From NCBI GenBank assembly GCA_004335835.1, contig RWJK01001539.1, positions 33,896 through 97,895 of the forward strand: DNA of 64,000 nucleotides. The letters are read 5' to 3'. Positions 35,673-46,800 of this stretch are shown here, in pieces. The position numbers and the translations under genes were made by a program. Every line of letters begins with the position of its first letter. Position 1 is the stretch's first letter. Source of the DNA: Scenedesmus sp. ARA3 (Eukaryota; Chlorophyta; Chlorophyceae; Sphaeropleales; Scenedesmaceae). The notes beneath the pieces are model-generated. The model saw only the letters and a program-made list of their open reading frames with translations. It had not been told where the DNA came from and did no database searches.

Positions 35673-36760
35673 TTAGATTACTACAAAAGCTGAGCGGCCA
35701 GAGTAAAACAACCCCTTGCACTGTATCTGTCCTGCCTGACTCAAACTCATTACAGAGAGGGTTTTGTCAAGGATCGCCATGCCCCTGCCAACCAACGGCT
35801 GGCACAAGGACCTGGACGCTTCAGAAACGCTGCAGCAAACGATGTTCACCACGCCAATACAGTGCAACAGGTGGCACTCGGCAGTGCACACCCTAGCACC
35901 TGTTGAAATGACCAGGCTCCTTGAATGCGCCATTTGCCAGCATCTTGTCAAACCAAGACGTCAAGTCCAGCAGTTCTGTATCATGGTATGTTTTGCCCTG
36001 ACGATACCACTTGCCGCATTTGCGGCGTGCAGACGCCTGCAGATGTGAACAGAAAGTCAGCGTGCACCCAGACAGATGGTCACGCCTGACCCGATGGAAC
36101 TATGACCTCAAAGACCCACATCCTGCACAGGAGGTGTCAACCATGTACAAAGCAACATGCAAGAAACAAAGCAGGTGTCTGTCGATGCAAAAGCGGCAGC
36201 CATCGCCGAAACCTCCTTCAACTTCTACTTGAAGTAGATCAAAGACACACGAAATGGCGGAGTCACACTGGGTGACACCAGTAAGAAGTGTGGGACACTT
36301 ATTTCCGGTCAGATGCTCCCCTCAATTATTGCTTTTTGCACTGTCAGCACAGGTCCCAGCACAGAGCCGCACCACCAACCCATCAGAAAACTGGGCAATG
36401 AGTCATCACGGAGCCCAGATGCAGGTACAAGCTCAAAACGCTGTCTTGCTGCCGCAGCCCTTCACTTTCAACTAAATGGAAGCGTTTAAGCTGCAGCGCA
36501 GCAGGCAGCAGAATTGAATTCCAAGCTGAAACATCAGGATGCACATCTTGAAGTTGATCGTGTCTCATACCAGCACTGCCAAAGATGCACGCGCCACGGG
36601 TGCTAGAAAGAGAACAGCAGCGCTTTTGTGCTGTGCTTCACAGCTGGATGACGCCGGAAGACACAGGGTTTAGCATTGGCAGCAAGCTCCTGGCGCGCTG
36701 GCTGATGACGATCGACAGGTACGCATGCCATGTCAAGCTGAGGCCAAACACCTGCAGATG
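35673..36760 (-). other. Coding-like island, unrecognised, strand and model unresolved
   Basis: This stretch between the UIM hydrolase and the membrane-protein gene has protein-like codon content but no clean model. On the minus strand two exons join in frame: 36036-35900 (containing RKCGKWYRQGKTYHD and LLDLTSWFDKMLANGAFKE) and 35829-35673 (ending in TAA). Further upstream candidate exons near 36755-36725, 36605-36574 and 36528-36431 (AWNSILLPAALQLKRFHLVE) also fit GT-AG borders. The link between the two groups could not be established. Plus-strand readings (such as HPDRWSRLTRWNYDL near 36065) are also plausible. It may be a small gene, a decayed gene or a transposon relic. Confidence 0.3.
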
Positions 36761-37032
36761 GCACAGCCAACAAGCACGGCATCGGAACCAGTGTGGATGT
36801 CATGCTTTGGCATGCAAGCTGCATGCTGCATGGGCAGGCTGAGCAAGCGAGTACTGCCAGGCCCAACCGGAGCCAAAGACACCGTGAACATCAAAAGTTG
36901 GCACAACAGCTGACACACCAGTGGCTGCAAGCTGCACGTCACGTGCATGGCACCACGGTGTCAACCCTGCACATTCAAGACGCTAGCTAGCACAACTCAT
37001 GCTGTCAATGCATACTCTGTGCCACCACGCTG

Positions 37033-38215
37033 TTAGACGCAGTCATGCTGGAAACAGCAGCCAGTGCACCATGCCATGGCACTCACCACTGCATAGTTCA
37101 TGACGGAAGTGCATGCCTCATCGCCCTCACAGTCCACGCTCCACACCAGCAGCAGGTCCACAAACGCTGTCAAACAGTCCAGGAAGAACGCAGCTGCGCC
37201 ACATGAGGCTGCCAGCTTCACCTGGCTGCCAAGCTCTAGTCCTGCAAGCAGCAGCAGCAAATGCAGCAGCAGAGGCAGTAAAGCCCTCCCTGACAGAAGT
37301 CAACACGTCGGCTCTATAGCTGTCACCTGGCGCTGTGTTGCTCTGCATGACATGCTTAAGCTGTTGGTCTGCGAGCCGACAGGTAGCACTCCTAATCTGG
37401 GCAGTACTGACTTAGCAGCAGCTGCTCCTGCATGAGCCCGTGCTACAGCAGTCCCATGCCTGGCAGATGCTGGACATCCTGCAGGAGCCGGCCACAACTG
37501 CTCACCATCTGCAGCCGTGCGCCTGCACAGGTACACGCCGCTGGCCCACACACACAGGATGCACGCCACCTCAGCGCCCAGGAACAGCCCCGTGGTCACA
37601 AAGAACGGCGCAAACAGCAGCAGCATCACGATGCTGGAGATCATCCAGGCAAGCATCACGCCGCGCTGACTGCGCCACAGCAGCAGCACATCTGGCAGGT
37701 CTTGCAGGAAGACTAGGCCAGCCTCGTTGGCTGGCCGCGTTGAGAATGCTGGGTATGCTGCTATGGATGCTTGGATGTCGATGTCGCTGCTGCGCCGCCT
37801 CTGGCTGGGTTGGCGCTGTGGGGCTGGTTGGGGGCCTGCTGTTGCTGTTGACTGAGCTGCTTGCTGCTCCTGCTGATGCTTCTGTGAGCCGCTGGGTGAG
37901 CTGTGCTCAGCTGCAGGATGAAGAAACAGGCATTAGTGCTAAGCCACAGATGCTTGCATGTTGTGACAGAAGGTGCCAGCTCAGCAGTGCTGTGGGTGTG
38001 TCATGGATGCAACACAGCTGTTGCAGCAGACGCTACCCGCTACACGCTGAGCACCTGGGGACACTCGCTGCGCTAAGAAGCGGGTACTGGAAAGTTGCAA
38101 TTCACAGCCACGAGGTGTGGCCATTACCTTCATGGTCGAGCAGCAGGGGCATCTTGTGTTCCTCTTCTGTGTAGTCCAGCGACTCGTGCCTGCTACCTTC
38201 GTGTGCTGCAGCCAT
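37033..38215 (-). CDS. Unrecognised four-helix membrane protein, 233 aa
   Basis: Exons: 38215-38128, 37910-37506, 37241-37033 (TAA); 234 codons including stop, all phases consistent. The N-terminal half is soluble, acidic, then Gln/Ala/Pro-rich. From about residue 117 there are four hydrophobic segments: MLAWMISSIVMLLLFAPFFV, LFLGAEVACILCVWASGVYL, CGAAAFFLDCLTAFVDLLLV, and a shorter one near the C-terminus. The conserved-looking WRSQRG precedes helix 1 and CRRTAADG follows helix 2. I do not recognise the family; a tetraspan organelle or plasma-membrane protein is the most that can be said. The final 39 nt before HDCV have GT-AG ends but are too short for a credible intron and stay in frame, so they are kept as coding. 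Its own 3' end runs into the unresolved island. Confidence 0.7.
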
Positions 38216-38468
38216 TCTCTAGTGTTGCTGTAGCTATGTCAAGTACAATGCGTTGTGCTTGCTTGCTCACAACGCGGACAGCTGGGAGCTCGCTTTGTAC
38301 TCCAACTACGTTAACGGTCGTCACTAAGCACGCACAGAAGCAACTCAAACTGTTTGCTTTATTCGAAGCTACAAACTACTGCACGACCATGATTCCGGGA
38401 CAAGCGGCTTCACATATGCACCCCCCCCCCCAAAACAACCCTAACACTGCTGACAAGGCTCATCAGTG

Positions 38469-38473
38469 TTACA
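38469..38473 (-). terminator. TGTAA poly(A) signal after REX1-B
   Basis: Minus-strand TGTAA 57 nt after the REX1-B stop. It is the first TGTAA found downstream of TFB5's stop outside introns, so it could serve both cistrons. Confidence 0.65.
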
Positions 38474-38529
38474 TGCACAGGACCCTCCTCCTATTCGCAA
38501 CTGGCCAGCTAAGATGAGCTTAGACACGG

Positions 38530-39015
38530 CTATACCTCTTGCAGCTCTGTCACCGCCTCCTGCACCTCCTGCAGCACCTCATTGATGCCAACCACACACT
38601 CATCCAGCTGCTGCAACGCCTCACGCACTGCTGCGTTATACTCTGCCTCTGTTGGCTCCATACTCCCTGCATCCAGTGGGTCAGGAGGCCCATGGCCGCA
38701 GTCATCTGCATGACCATGAGCGCAGCAGCCATGGCTGTGGCTGTGACCGTCATGCTGCTGCGCCTGCTCTGCATCCTCAGCTACTGCGGCTGCTGCTGCC
38801 GCCTGCTGAAGCTGCTGCTCGTAGAACCCAGGCTTCACACTCATGAAGCCATCCTCCTGCTGCTGCTGCTGCTGCTGCGGCGGCGCCTGCAGGGGCTCAA
38901 TGCCGTGCTGATCAGTGCCTCCTACTGCTGCAATGTCGTTGCTGACACGCGCAAGAGCAGCACCGCCTCCACGCAGCTGCATCTGCTGCAGCATTCCTGC
39001 CACATCCTGCTTCGT

Positions 39016-39054
<39 letters not shown>

Positions 39055-40565
39055 GCTGGTGGCCTTGCTGAGGCGCGGCCTGTCTGCTGCTGACTGCCAG
39101 CTGAAGCGGCCAGAGGCATGCGCGGCACGCAGCGCTTGCCTGCAGCAGCATCATGGACAAGAAAGAGCAGATTGAACAATGCCACACCTCAGCATCATGT
39201 CACGGCTGACGCCCCACTCCGCAGGTTGCCCGCCGCTAGGCCCTGCAATAGCAAGCAGCTGCATACTTTTTTCTTGTGTCAGCCCTTAGAGAGACCTATC
39301 TGTACTGCGCCGCCGATGACATCTACACACCAGAACTGACCAAATGATCTTTGCAACAGCCCGACCACCGGGCAGCATGCAGCCCTATGCGGCGCACTCA
39401 CACATCCTAGTAGATGTGTTGCTGGCCTGCTTGCGTGCCCTCAACTGCAATCTATCTGGAAAAGATCCCCGCCCCGCTCACAAGCTCAGTGTCAGGCGCA
39501 GCTTGTCTTGCTCCAGCTCTACCAGGTGGGTGGGCAACAGGCCACAACGTAACAGCCCAACCCACGACCAGCTTGCATGCATCTACATGCAATCCATCTG
39601 TATACAGTCGCAACCCCTACCCCACCCCTCACCAGCTGAGTGTGAGGCGCAGCTTGTCCCGCTCCAGCTCCTGCACCTGCCGCAGCAGCCCTGCCAGGTC
39701 AGGCCGCGCCACAGCCGAGGACTTGAGGCACGACTCGATGGCAATCACCTGCGACCATGCAAGCACAGCACCACACACCACAGGAGCAGCAGCAGCAGAT
39801 GAGCAAGGGTACCACTTACACCTTAATGCTTTGCTGCTGTAGGTGTGTGCCGCTAGCAGCAGCAGATCCATCTCTGTGAAGGTGAGCTGAGCCGATACAA
39901 TGCCTTGCGTTGTGGAAGGCAGTCCACATGCTACGCAAGCCTTTTAATGTTTTGCCTTGCCCGCCGCACCTGCCGCAACACCGCAGTCAAGCCTGGGCGA
40001 GACGAGCTTCCCGGCAACACACAACGGCAACACACAACGGACCTGTTGCGAGCATACATTGAGACTTGACGTGCCCACCGCACCTGCTGCGAGACAGCTG
40101 TGAAGCCTGGCGTGATGTGCTGTGCCATCAGCTGCGCTAGCAGCCCCTCCTGGCCGCTGCCCAAAAAGTCCCTGAAGCCCTCACCCAGCCGGCTGTACAG
40201 CTCAGCGCGGTGCGCTTGCAGCTGCAGCAACAGCCATGCAAACACACGCAGATACAGACGCGCAGACACATAGGCGGAGTTGCAGTTGCAATTTATCTAC
40301 TGAAGTTGGTCATCCAGAATTGCAGCCATGGCGCATGGTGAGGTGTGCGTGCAGCTGCAGACAAATACACATACGGGCATGAGGCTGCATAAAATACAGA
40401 GGCACAAGCAGGGAGCGTGTTGCTTGAGTGAAGTGGCTTGCTTGCAGCATTCAAGCAAGGTGCCCATCATGCGGCGTGTGACCTACTGTCCACATCCTGT
40501 TGGCGCCAGCGCACCTGTTGGAAGTCCTGCAGCAGCTGCAGCGCTGCTGCCTGTGGCGAAGCCAT
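38530..40565 (-). CDS. REX1-B: REX1-B DNA-repair protein, 320 aa
   Basis: Exons: 40565-40515, 40221-40084, 39748-39633, 39235-39188, 39139-38530; 321 codons including stop. The N-terminal roughly 100 residues match the REX1-B family (required for excision; human C19orf60/REX1BD): LQLLQDFQQLQAHRAELYSR, GEGFRDFLGSG, ITPGFTAVSQQVIAIESCL, RPDLAGLLRQVQELERDKL. A coiled-coil-like C-terminus (LDECVVGINEVLQEVQEAV) also fits. Oddities are a 12-residue polyQ (DNA 39017-39053), a His/Cys-rich stretch (DNA 38690-38756), and a partial copy of exon 3's end within the following intron. The acceptor of the small fourth exon (CCTAG) is the least certain junction. The start ATG lies 129 nt after the TFB5 stop on the same strand. 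The family is linked to excision repair in Chlamydomonas. Confidence 0.85.
38690..38756 (-). other. His/Cys-rich segment in REX1-B
   Basis: About 22 codons with eight His and three Cys (includes HSHSHGCCAHGHADDCGHG). It looks like a metal-binding loop between the family domain and the C-terminal coiled coil. The metal function is inferred. Confidence 0.55.
39480..39672 (-). repeat. Partial copy of REX1-B exon 3 end inside the next intron
   Basis: The 3' end of exon 3 with its donor (39631-39672; gctgcgcctcacactcagct) recurs at about 39480-39525 as gctgcgcctgacactgagct followed by GTGAGC. The copy preserves a donor site. Confidence 0.8.
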
Positions 40566-40694
40566 TCAGCAGCTGTACTCCACGAAAGCCGCTGCTGCCG
40601 TCGCCTGCTGTTGATGCCGTTCCCGTCCCTACCACCAAGCGCACTAATCCTGCTGCACAGCAGACTGCCTGCTGCGGCTGCTGCTGCTGCTGCT
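40566..40694 (-). promoter_or_regulatory. TFB5-REX1-B intercistronic spacer
   Basis: 129 nt between the TAA of TFB5 and the ATG of REX1-B. It contains no TGTAA and no ATG on the coding strand, so REX1-B's ATG is the first AUG after the TFB5 stop. This layout is expected for translation of both proteins from one mRNA by reinitiation. Confidence 0.65.
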
Positions 40695-41319
40695 TTACTC
40701 GATGGGCACTGGTGGTGTGTATACGTTTTTGTTGTTGAAGGCCTTCACTTGCTCCTGCACAAACTCTACCATGTCCTCTTTCACCAGCAGGTGCGTGTCA
40801 TCCAGCTCCTTGATTATGAAGGCACGCCTGGCGGCAGCAGCAGCAGCAGCGAGCATAATACAACGGTTGGCGTCATTGTGGTCTGGTGATCAGGCAGCCA
40901 GCAGGAAAAGGCCACACAACCATCGTGCGCAAACAAGCATGCCATGCAAGCCTGCTTCCACATTAGTGCTGCACTAGTCCGTTGGTACCGCTAATTACAT
41001 TCAATACCAGTGAGCAGCAAGGGTACACATGTCAGTGTATGCTGCTCCTGCTGCTGCACCACCAGGCAATCAAGCAACATGTACGGCAGTCTGCTGCTGC
41101 TGCCACTGCTGCTGCACGCACTTTGTTGCTTTGTTCTGGTTGTTGAGCCAGACGAGGAACTCCTTGGTGGGCACGTCACTGCCGGGATGAAACAGAACAA
41201 CATGCTTCAGTTGAAAGCAGCACACAACGGCGGTGCATGCACACGCAGAAACTGCAGAGGCAGTGCATGGCTTGTCCTGCCTACCAGGTCAACAGCGCTC
41301 CAGATGTGGCATTCACCAT
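40695..41319 (-). CDS. TFB5: TFIIH subunit TFB5/TTDA (REX1-S), 74 aa
   Basis: Exons: 41319-41285, 41178-41122, 40827-40695 (TAA); 75 codons including stop. The length is close to human GTF2H5 (71) and yeast Tfb5 (72). Diagnostic sequence: MVNATSGALLTCD at the N-terminus, PTKEFLVWLNNQN, then AFIIKELDDTHLLV, which aligns with the family's FIIxDIDDTHVFV core. TFB5 stabilises the p52/p8 module of TFIIH and stimulates XPB in nucleotide excision repair; it acts in the nucleus. In Chlamydomonas the REX1 locus encodes this small protein together with REX1-B, and the same order and spacing is seen here. It is the strongest small-gene call in the window. Confidence 0.93.
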
Positions 41320-41784
41320 TGACTATGCCTACTCACGCATGCATGCAGTGATCGATACTGAGCAGCACTGTGGGTGATCAGCACCACTGCTGTAGCAGCT
41401 GTGGCAGGATGCTGCACTTGTTGATCGGAGCGACTTCAGCAATAAAGACCAACGCGAGTAAGATCGGCTTCAGGCGTTGGGCCGAGGCTTGGTGATCAGA
41501 ACACTTCGGCAGTGGACCCCAAATATGACATGCATTTGAGTGAGGCGGTTGACACCGCTCGAGACCGAACAGCAGAATATGCCAAGGTCCATGGGCTGTC
41601 TATTACTGGCAAGAGGTTATTTTGCGTGATACATGCCTACCAAAGACTGCATATGATCGGTTGCCTCACTTGCGGTACACCTTCCTCTCCATCACCTGGC
41701 AAAGCTCAGCTGTTTTTAGATGCTAGCTGTTCAATTGCTGCTGCGGCTTCGTAGCAGGCCTTTCTAGGACCTGCCAGCAGCAGC
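41320..41784. promoter_or_regulatory. Divergent promoter, TFB5/REX1-B (-) and cation exchanger (+)
   Basis: 465 bp between start codons. The plus strand has a coding-like frame at 41512-41618 (SEAVDTARDRTAEYAKVHGL) with no ATG and no convincing exon partners, so it is not called as a gene. Confidence 0.45.
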
Positions 41785-43849
41785 ATGGTTGCTGCCTGCA
41801 GCAGCAGAGCAGCAGCGCTGCTGCTGTTGCTGCTGCTGCTGTGCCTTGGACAGCTCAAAGTGAAAGCTGACAGCAGTGGCAGCAGCAACAGCACACAGGT
41901 ACGCACTGACGCCATGCATACAGCGAATGATGCTTATGAGTATGCTTTAACAACCTCCCTGCTGACATGGCAACAAACTTGGCACGTCACATGGCCAGCA
42001 GCTGCGCACAACGCCAATCAATCAAGCAGCACATTCCTGCTGCTTGCAGGCATATTCCTGTGATGCTGTGCACAAGGTCCCTGCGGAGCAGCGCTGCAGC
42101 TTCATCAGAGGCTCTTGCGAGTCAGGTGCGGCACCACCAGCTGCTGCCAACAGTACAGGATAACCTGTCATCGCGCGCAAGCAGCCAACAGCAGCTGTGC
42201 ACAGCAGCAACAGCTTCAGCGGATGCGCTACCTGCGTGCTACTGCAGGTTCACACTCCTGCTTAGCAGCGCCTCTGTGTGTGCAGAGCGCACCTGCTCGC
42301 AGCAGTCTCTGCTGAAGCGAGCAGCAGCCTGCGCCACCGCGCCTGCATACTCAGCAACAGCAGTGCTGCTGTTGACAGAGAGATTGCATTTGGCGTAAAC
42401 CTGCGAGCAAATTGTACCGCAACTGCTGGTGTATCTGCCCATGCAGAGAGCCTGATACCTTATGCGGAGTGGTACTACTGCCATGTGGTGGCATCGGCTG
42501 CTGTGTTGCGCTGGATGTATGTGGTGAGCTACGCAGCAGCGCTTACGGCAGGCCTTTTGAATGATGCCACCAGTGGGCTACAGCACAGCTGTAAAATCGG
42601 GCTGTGCAAGAAAAGCAGCGGAGAGCTGGCACATAGCATGCCTCACACCATTACAGCAGCCTGTCCCAGCCTTGCCATATGCTGCTGTTGTTGACGTAGA
42701 GATTGCATGAGGATGCATGCAAGCAGGACAGCAACACAGCTGACAAGGCAAGCTGTGGCTCTGTCTGCGTTTGTCAGCAGCCGTACAGCAGCTTCAAGCA
42801 CCAGCCGCCCGCTTCTTAGAATCCGCACTGGCTGGAGCCGTAGTCAGTCCCTGCCACGCCCTGACCCAGCAAGTGTTGTATCACTACGATGCGGCTTGGC
42901 CTGCTGCTGCTGCTGCTGCTGCTGCTGTGCAGGCTGCAGTGTGCTGCCTGCTGCCGCTGGCGTTCTGCCTGCTGGGAGACACGGCAGAGTTCTACATCGC
43001 GCCCATCATGGCACACGTGTCGCAGGCGGTGCCTAAGATGCGCCCACGCTTTGCAGGAGGTGCGGCCAGCAGCAGGCTGCAGCAGCAGCTATGGCAGCAG
43101 CAGCTACGGCAGAAGGCTGCAGGGCCAGCAGTAGCACCAGCAGCAGCTACAGCAGCAGCAGCAGCAGCAGCTGCAGCAGCGGCAGCAGCGGCAGCAGCGG
43201 CAGCAGCGTGTGTGTCGTTGGTGGGCATGCCAGTGCATGCAGACGTTCTACTTGCAGGAATCAGCACAGCAACTGCAGCAGTGCTCTGCGCCTAGCAAGC
43301 GAGCAGCAGCTGTAGTGGTTGCCAAAACATTGTAGGATTGCAAATCCCGAGTCGTTTGCAACTGCAACTGTTCGCTCGCCTGCCTCTGCAGTGACGTTTG
43401 TTGCACTGGGCAACGGCGCGCCTGACCTGTCCGCAAACATTGCCGCCATCAGTGCCGGCGAGGTCACGCTGTCAGCAGGCGCACTCACTGGCGCAGCCAT
43501 GTTTGTACAGGTGCGGGCTTCGCTACCTCAGTATGCAGTATGCCCACCTGCTGTCGCCCCTTGCCGCCGCAGCCTCATTGAGCATGCATTATCTCAGTGA
43601 TAGTGTGGTGTACACACATGTGTTTGTGCAGGCGGCTCATGCACATGCCTAGGTAGCTGTAGCCCAGGTTGGCTGCCTGGTAGCTCCACAGGCTTGTTGC
43701 ATAACTTGCATCTGCTAACGGCCCTGCAGGATGGCCTGCTGCCGTCCCTGGGTGCCAGCAGCGCCAACCTGTGCAACTGCACACATTGCATCCGTGTGTG
43801 TGCGGCCCTGACAGGAGTCTGCTCCTATCTTGGCCACCATTTTCTTACA

Positions 43850-43890
<41 letters not shown>

Positions 43891-46800
43891 AGTGCATCGT
43901 TGCTGCCGAGCTGGTGGCGCTGGCGGGCCCCCGCGGCATCAAGTGTGGGGGCGCCATGCTGCGTGACGTGGGCGTCTACTGCCTGGCTATTGCCTCAGTG
44001 CTCCTGGCCTTCGCCCTGGGCCAGGTGAGTACAAGAAAGGCAATAAAAAGCTGCAGAGTCAGCGTATGCTGTGCGCTAGTTAGCTACAAAAGCAGCCCAC
44101 TTTGGTGCATATGCTGGCAGCAGGCAGCAGGGCACCAATCTGGCAAGTACCTGTAGCTGCTGTTCAGCTGGCTGTGGAATCTCGACTCATGCCCTCATGC
44201 AACTGCCCGCCCATGTCCTCAGTGCTGCTGGCTTTCGCCCTAGGCAAGGCAAGTACAGCAACAGCTGCCTGCACAGAGCCAGCATTAAACATAGGCTAGT
44301 ACAGGCTTTAGAAGCAGACAAACCTGTGGCTGTTACTGCAGTCGGCCGCAGGCCGCCACTCTGCAAGTAGGCACTGCGTGCTGCTGTTCAGCTGGCTATG
44401 GCATCTCGACCCATCTCCTTACGTATTTATAAGCTTGGGTTGACTGTTGCTGTGGACCGTTGCTGGTGGCTGCTCCAGCTCCTGTCAGCACCCACCTACC
44501 TTTGCCCCGCGACATCCTGCGCTAGCCGACAGTTCTATCTGCACCGCTCCCTGACAGTTCGTCACGCCATGTGCTGCATGCCTGCACTGCATGCTGCTGT
44601 GCTGCCGCAGGTGTCGCGCGCGTTTGTGGGCTGGGCCGTCGCGCTGTACGTCGTGTACATGGTGTGGGTCTTTGCAGGCGACGAGTGGCACCAGCGCGGC
44701 CGGCCCACCCCCCGCTTAGATGCGCGCTCCTTCAAAGCCATGCTGAGCAGCTACCTGCCGGGCGGCAGCAACAATAACAATAACAATGCGTTATTTGCAC
44801 ATCAGCGGGCGTCCTGGTCAGGTGGAGGTGGGGTTGGCCCGCCCTGGGGTTCTGCTGCTGGTGGTTTAGGGTCTAGGCCGGGCAGCTTGACAAGCGGTGC
44901 GCAGCGGGTCAGCAGCGGGCTCGGATACGGTACTCGGGATGAGCTGGAGGAGTCTCTACTGCCCTGGGCAGTGGCAGAGGAAGAGCCAGACACATTCTAT
45001 GCAGTTGGGAGTGGAACCGGCATGCAGGGGACGGCAGGGGAGGGGCAGCAGGGCTTTGCGCAACTGCCGCAGTCAGTCGCAGAGCGGATAGCTGCGGCGC
45101 TGCAGCAGCAGCAGCAGCAGCAGGGCAGCGGCGGCGGGGCCAGTGGGCGGCCGAGCAGCGCCATCAGCGCACAGCTGAGCACAGAGCTGTCAGATTTTGG
45201 TGCAGCTACGCTAGCATCGCGGCGCGGCAGCACCACTGGCGATGGCAGCAGCAGCATGCAGGGCGGCAGCCCAACATACGCCCCCGGCACCAGTGCCCCA
45301 GTAGGCTCGACATTCTTGCAACAGCAGCAGCAGCAGCTGCTGGCGATGCGCGGCAGCAGCAGCTACCCCCACCCAGCTACAGCCTCACCCGGCCGCACCA
45401 GCACGCCGCTGCTGCAGATGCAGCACTCGCATCCGCCGCCAGGGGCCGTCAAGCCCCAACCCCTGCACCTAAACCCTGCACTGCAGCCTGCGCAGCCGCA
45501 CATTGTTACAATGGGCAGTCACAGCTATCTAGACCCTAAGACCTACAGGCAGCTGGTGTGGGCTGACCTGGCAGATGATGCCGAGGAGGAGGCAAGGCTT
45601 GAGCGGGACATTGCACGGCAGCTGCTGAGCAGAAGAGGTCCTGGCAGCTTCGGCGGCACAGGTGGGCGCTGCGCAGCGTTTGACATGAGCAACAGCAGCA
45701 GGTTTTGCCGACTGTTGTCTGTGCAGACTGATCCGCGTCCTGCGTGTGGCCAGCAGCAGCAGGCTGTGCATGCCTGGCTGACCTGCATGTGCCGCAAGTT
45801 GCACGGCAGCTGCTGAGCAGGAGGGGCCCTGGCAGCTTCGGCGGCACAGGTGGGCGCTGCAGCACGCCAGCAGCAGCAGCAGCAGCAGCAGGATGTGGTG
45901 CAACTAGTATGCGCATGCATGCATACGTCAGGCGAGAGCCAACAGTAGCAGCAGGTGTTGCAAGCTGGTATGCGCACGCACGCATGCATGCATGGCGCGC
46001 GCCAGCAGCAGCAGGCTGTGCAAGCCTCACTGACCTGCGTTTGCTGGGTGTGGATATGGCTTGTGCTGCATGTATGGTGTCCTCTGCTTCCTCCAGTGCT
46101 GCAGTCGCTCTGTACACTGGTGTACCAGATGATGGTGCGGCATTGGCAACATGCTGCTGCTGCATGTGTCTGCCTGCAGGCTCCTATCAACCGCCATCTG
46201 CTGCACAGCTGTTCTCCTCCACTCCGGTGACACCCCTCGCCCGGCATCAGCAGCAGCAGCAGCAGCGGCAGTCAGCTGCGCGGGCAGCTGGCAGCAGCCA
46301 TGGGGAGCCGCCAGAGCAGCACGCAGCAGCAGCAATTGCTGCTGCATCTGCTGCAGAGCTGGAGTCTGGCCTACTATTCAGCCCCTTCGGCCCTGAAGCA
46401 GCACGCACCGCGCCTTCAACACCAACAGCAGCTGCTGACGAGGCAGCTGCTGCAGCTGCTGAGCTGGACTCCTCGCTGCGGCAAATACCTTCTTCAGCAG
46501 CTGCAGGTGGTGCTGCTGCAATCTGGCGCAGCAGGCAAGCAAGTGAAGCAGGCGGGGCCGTCGGCTCTCCACCTAACATGCAGCAGCAGCAGCAGCAGCA
46601 ACAGCTGGTGCATGCTGCTGCTGGCGTGGACAGCTGGCGGCAGCTGCAGTGGGAGCTCACGCTGGGCAACTCTGCAGAGTGGCAGGAGGCCGGCGCGGTG
46701 CTGCAGGCGTTCCGCAAGGTGAGCAGCCAGGGGAGGTAGTGAGATGTGGTTCCCCCTGGTAACAAATCAAAACAGCCCGGAGCTGCGGGGAGTATGAGCA

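Noticed and set aside
37048..37086. A 39-nt intron near the end of the four-helix membrane protein
   Set aside because: It has GT-AG ends but is too short to be credible, and both versions keep the same frame and stop.
41411..41754. Small plus-strand gene in the TFB5/CCX divergent promoter
   Set aside because: The protein-like frame lacks an ATG, and the nearby ATG-initiated frame cannot be spliced to it in phase.
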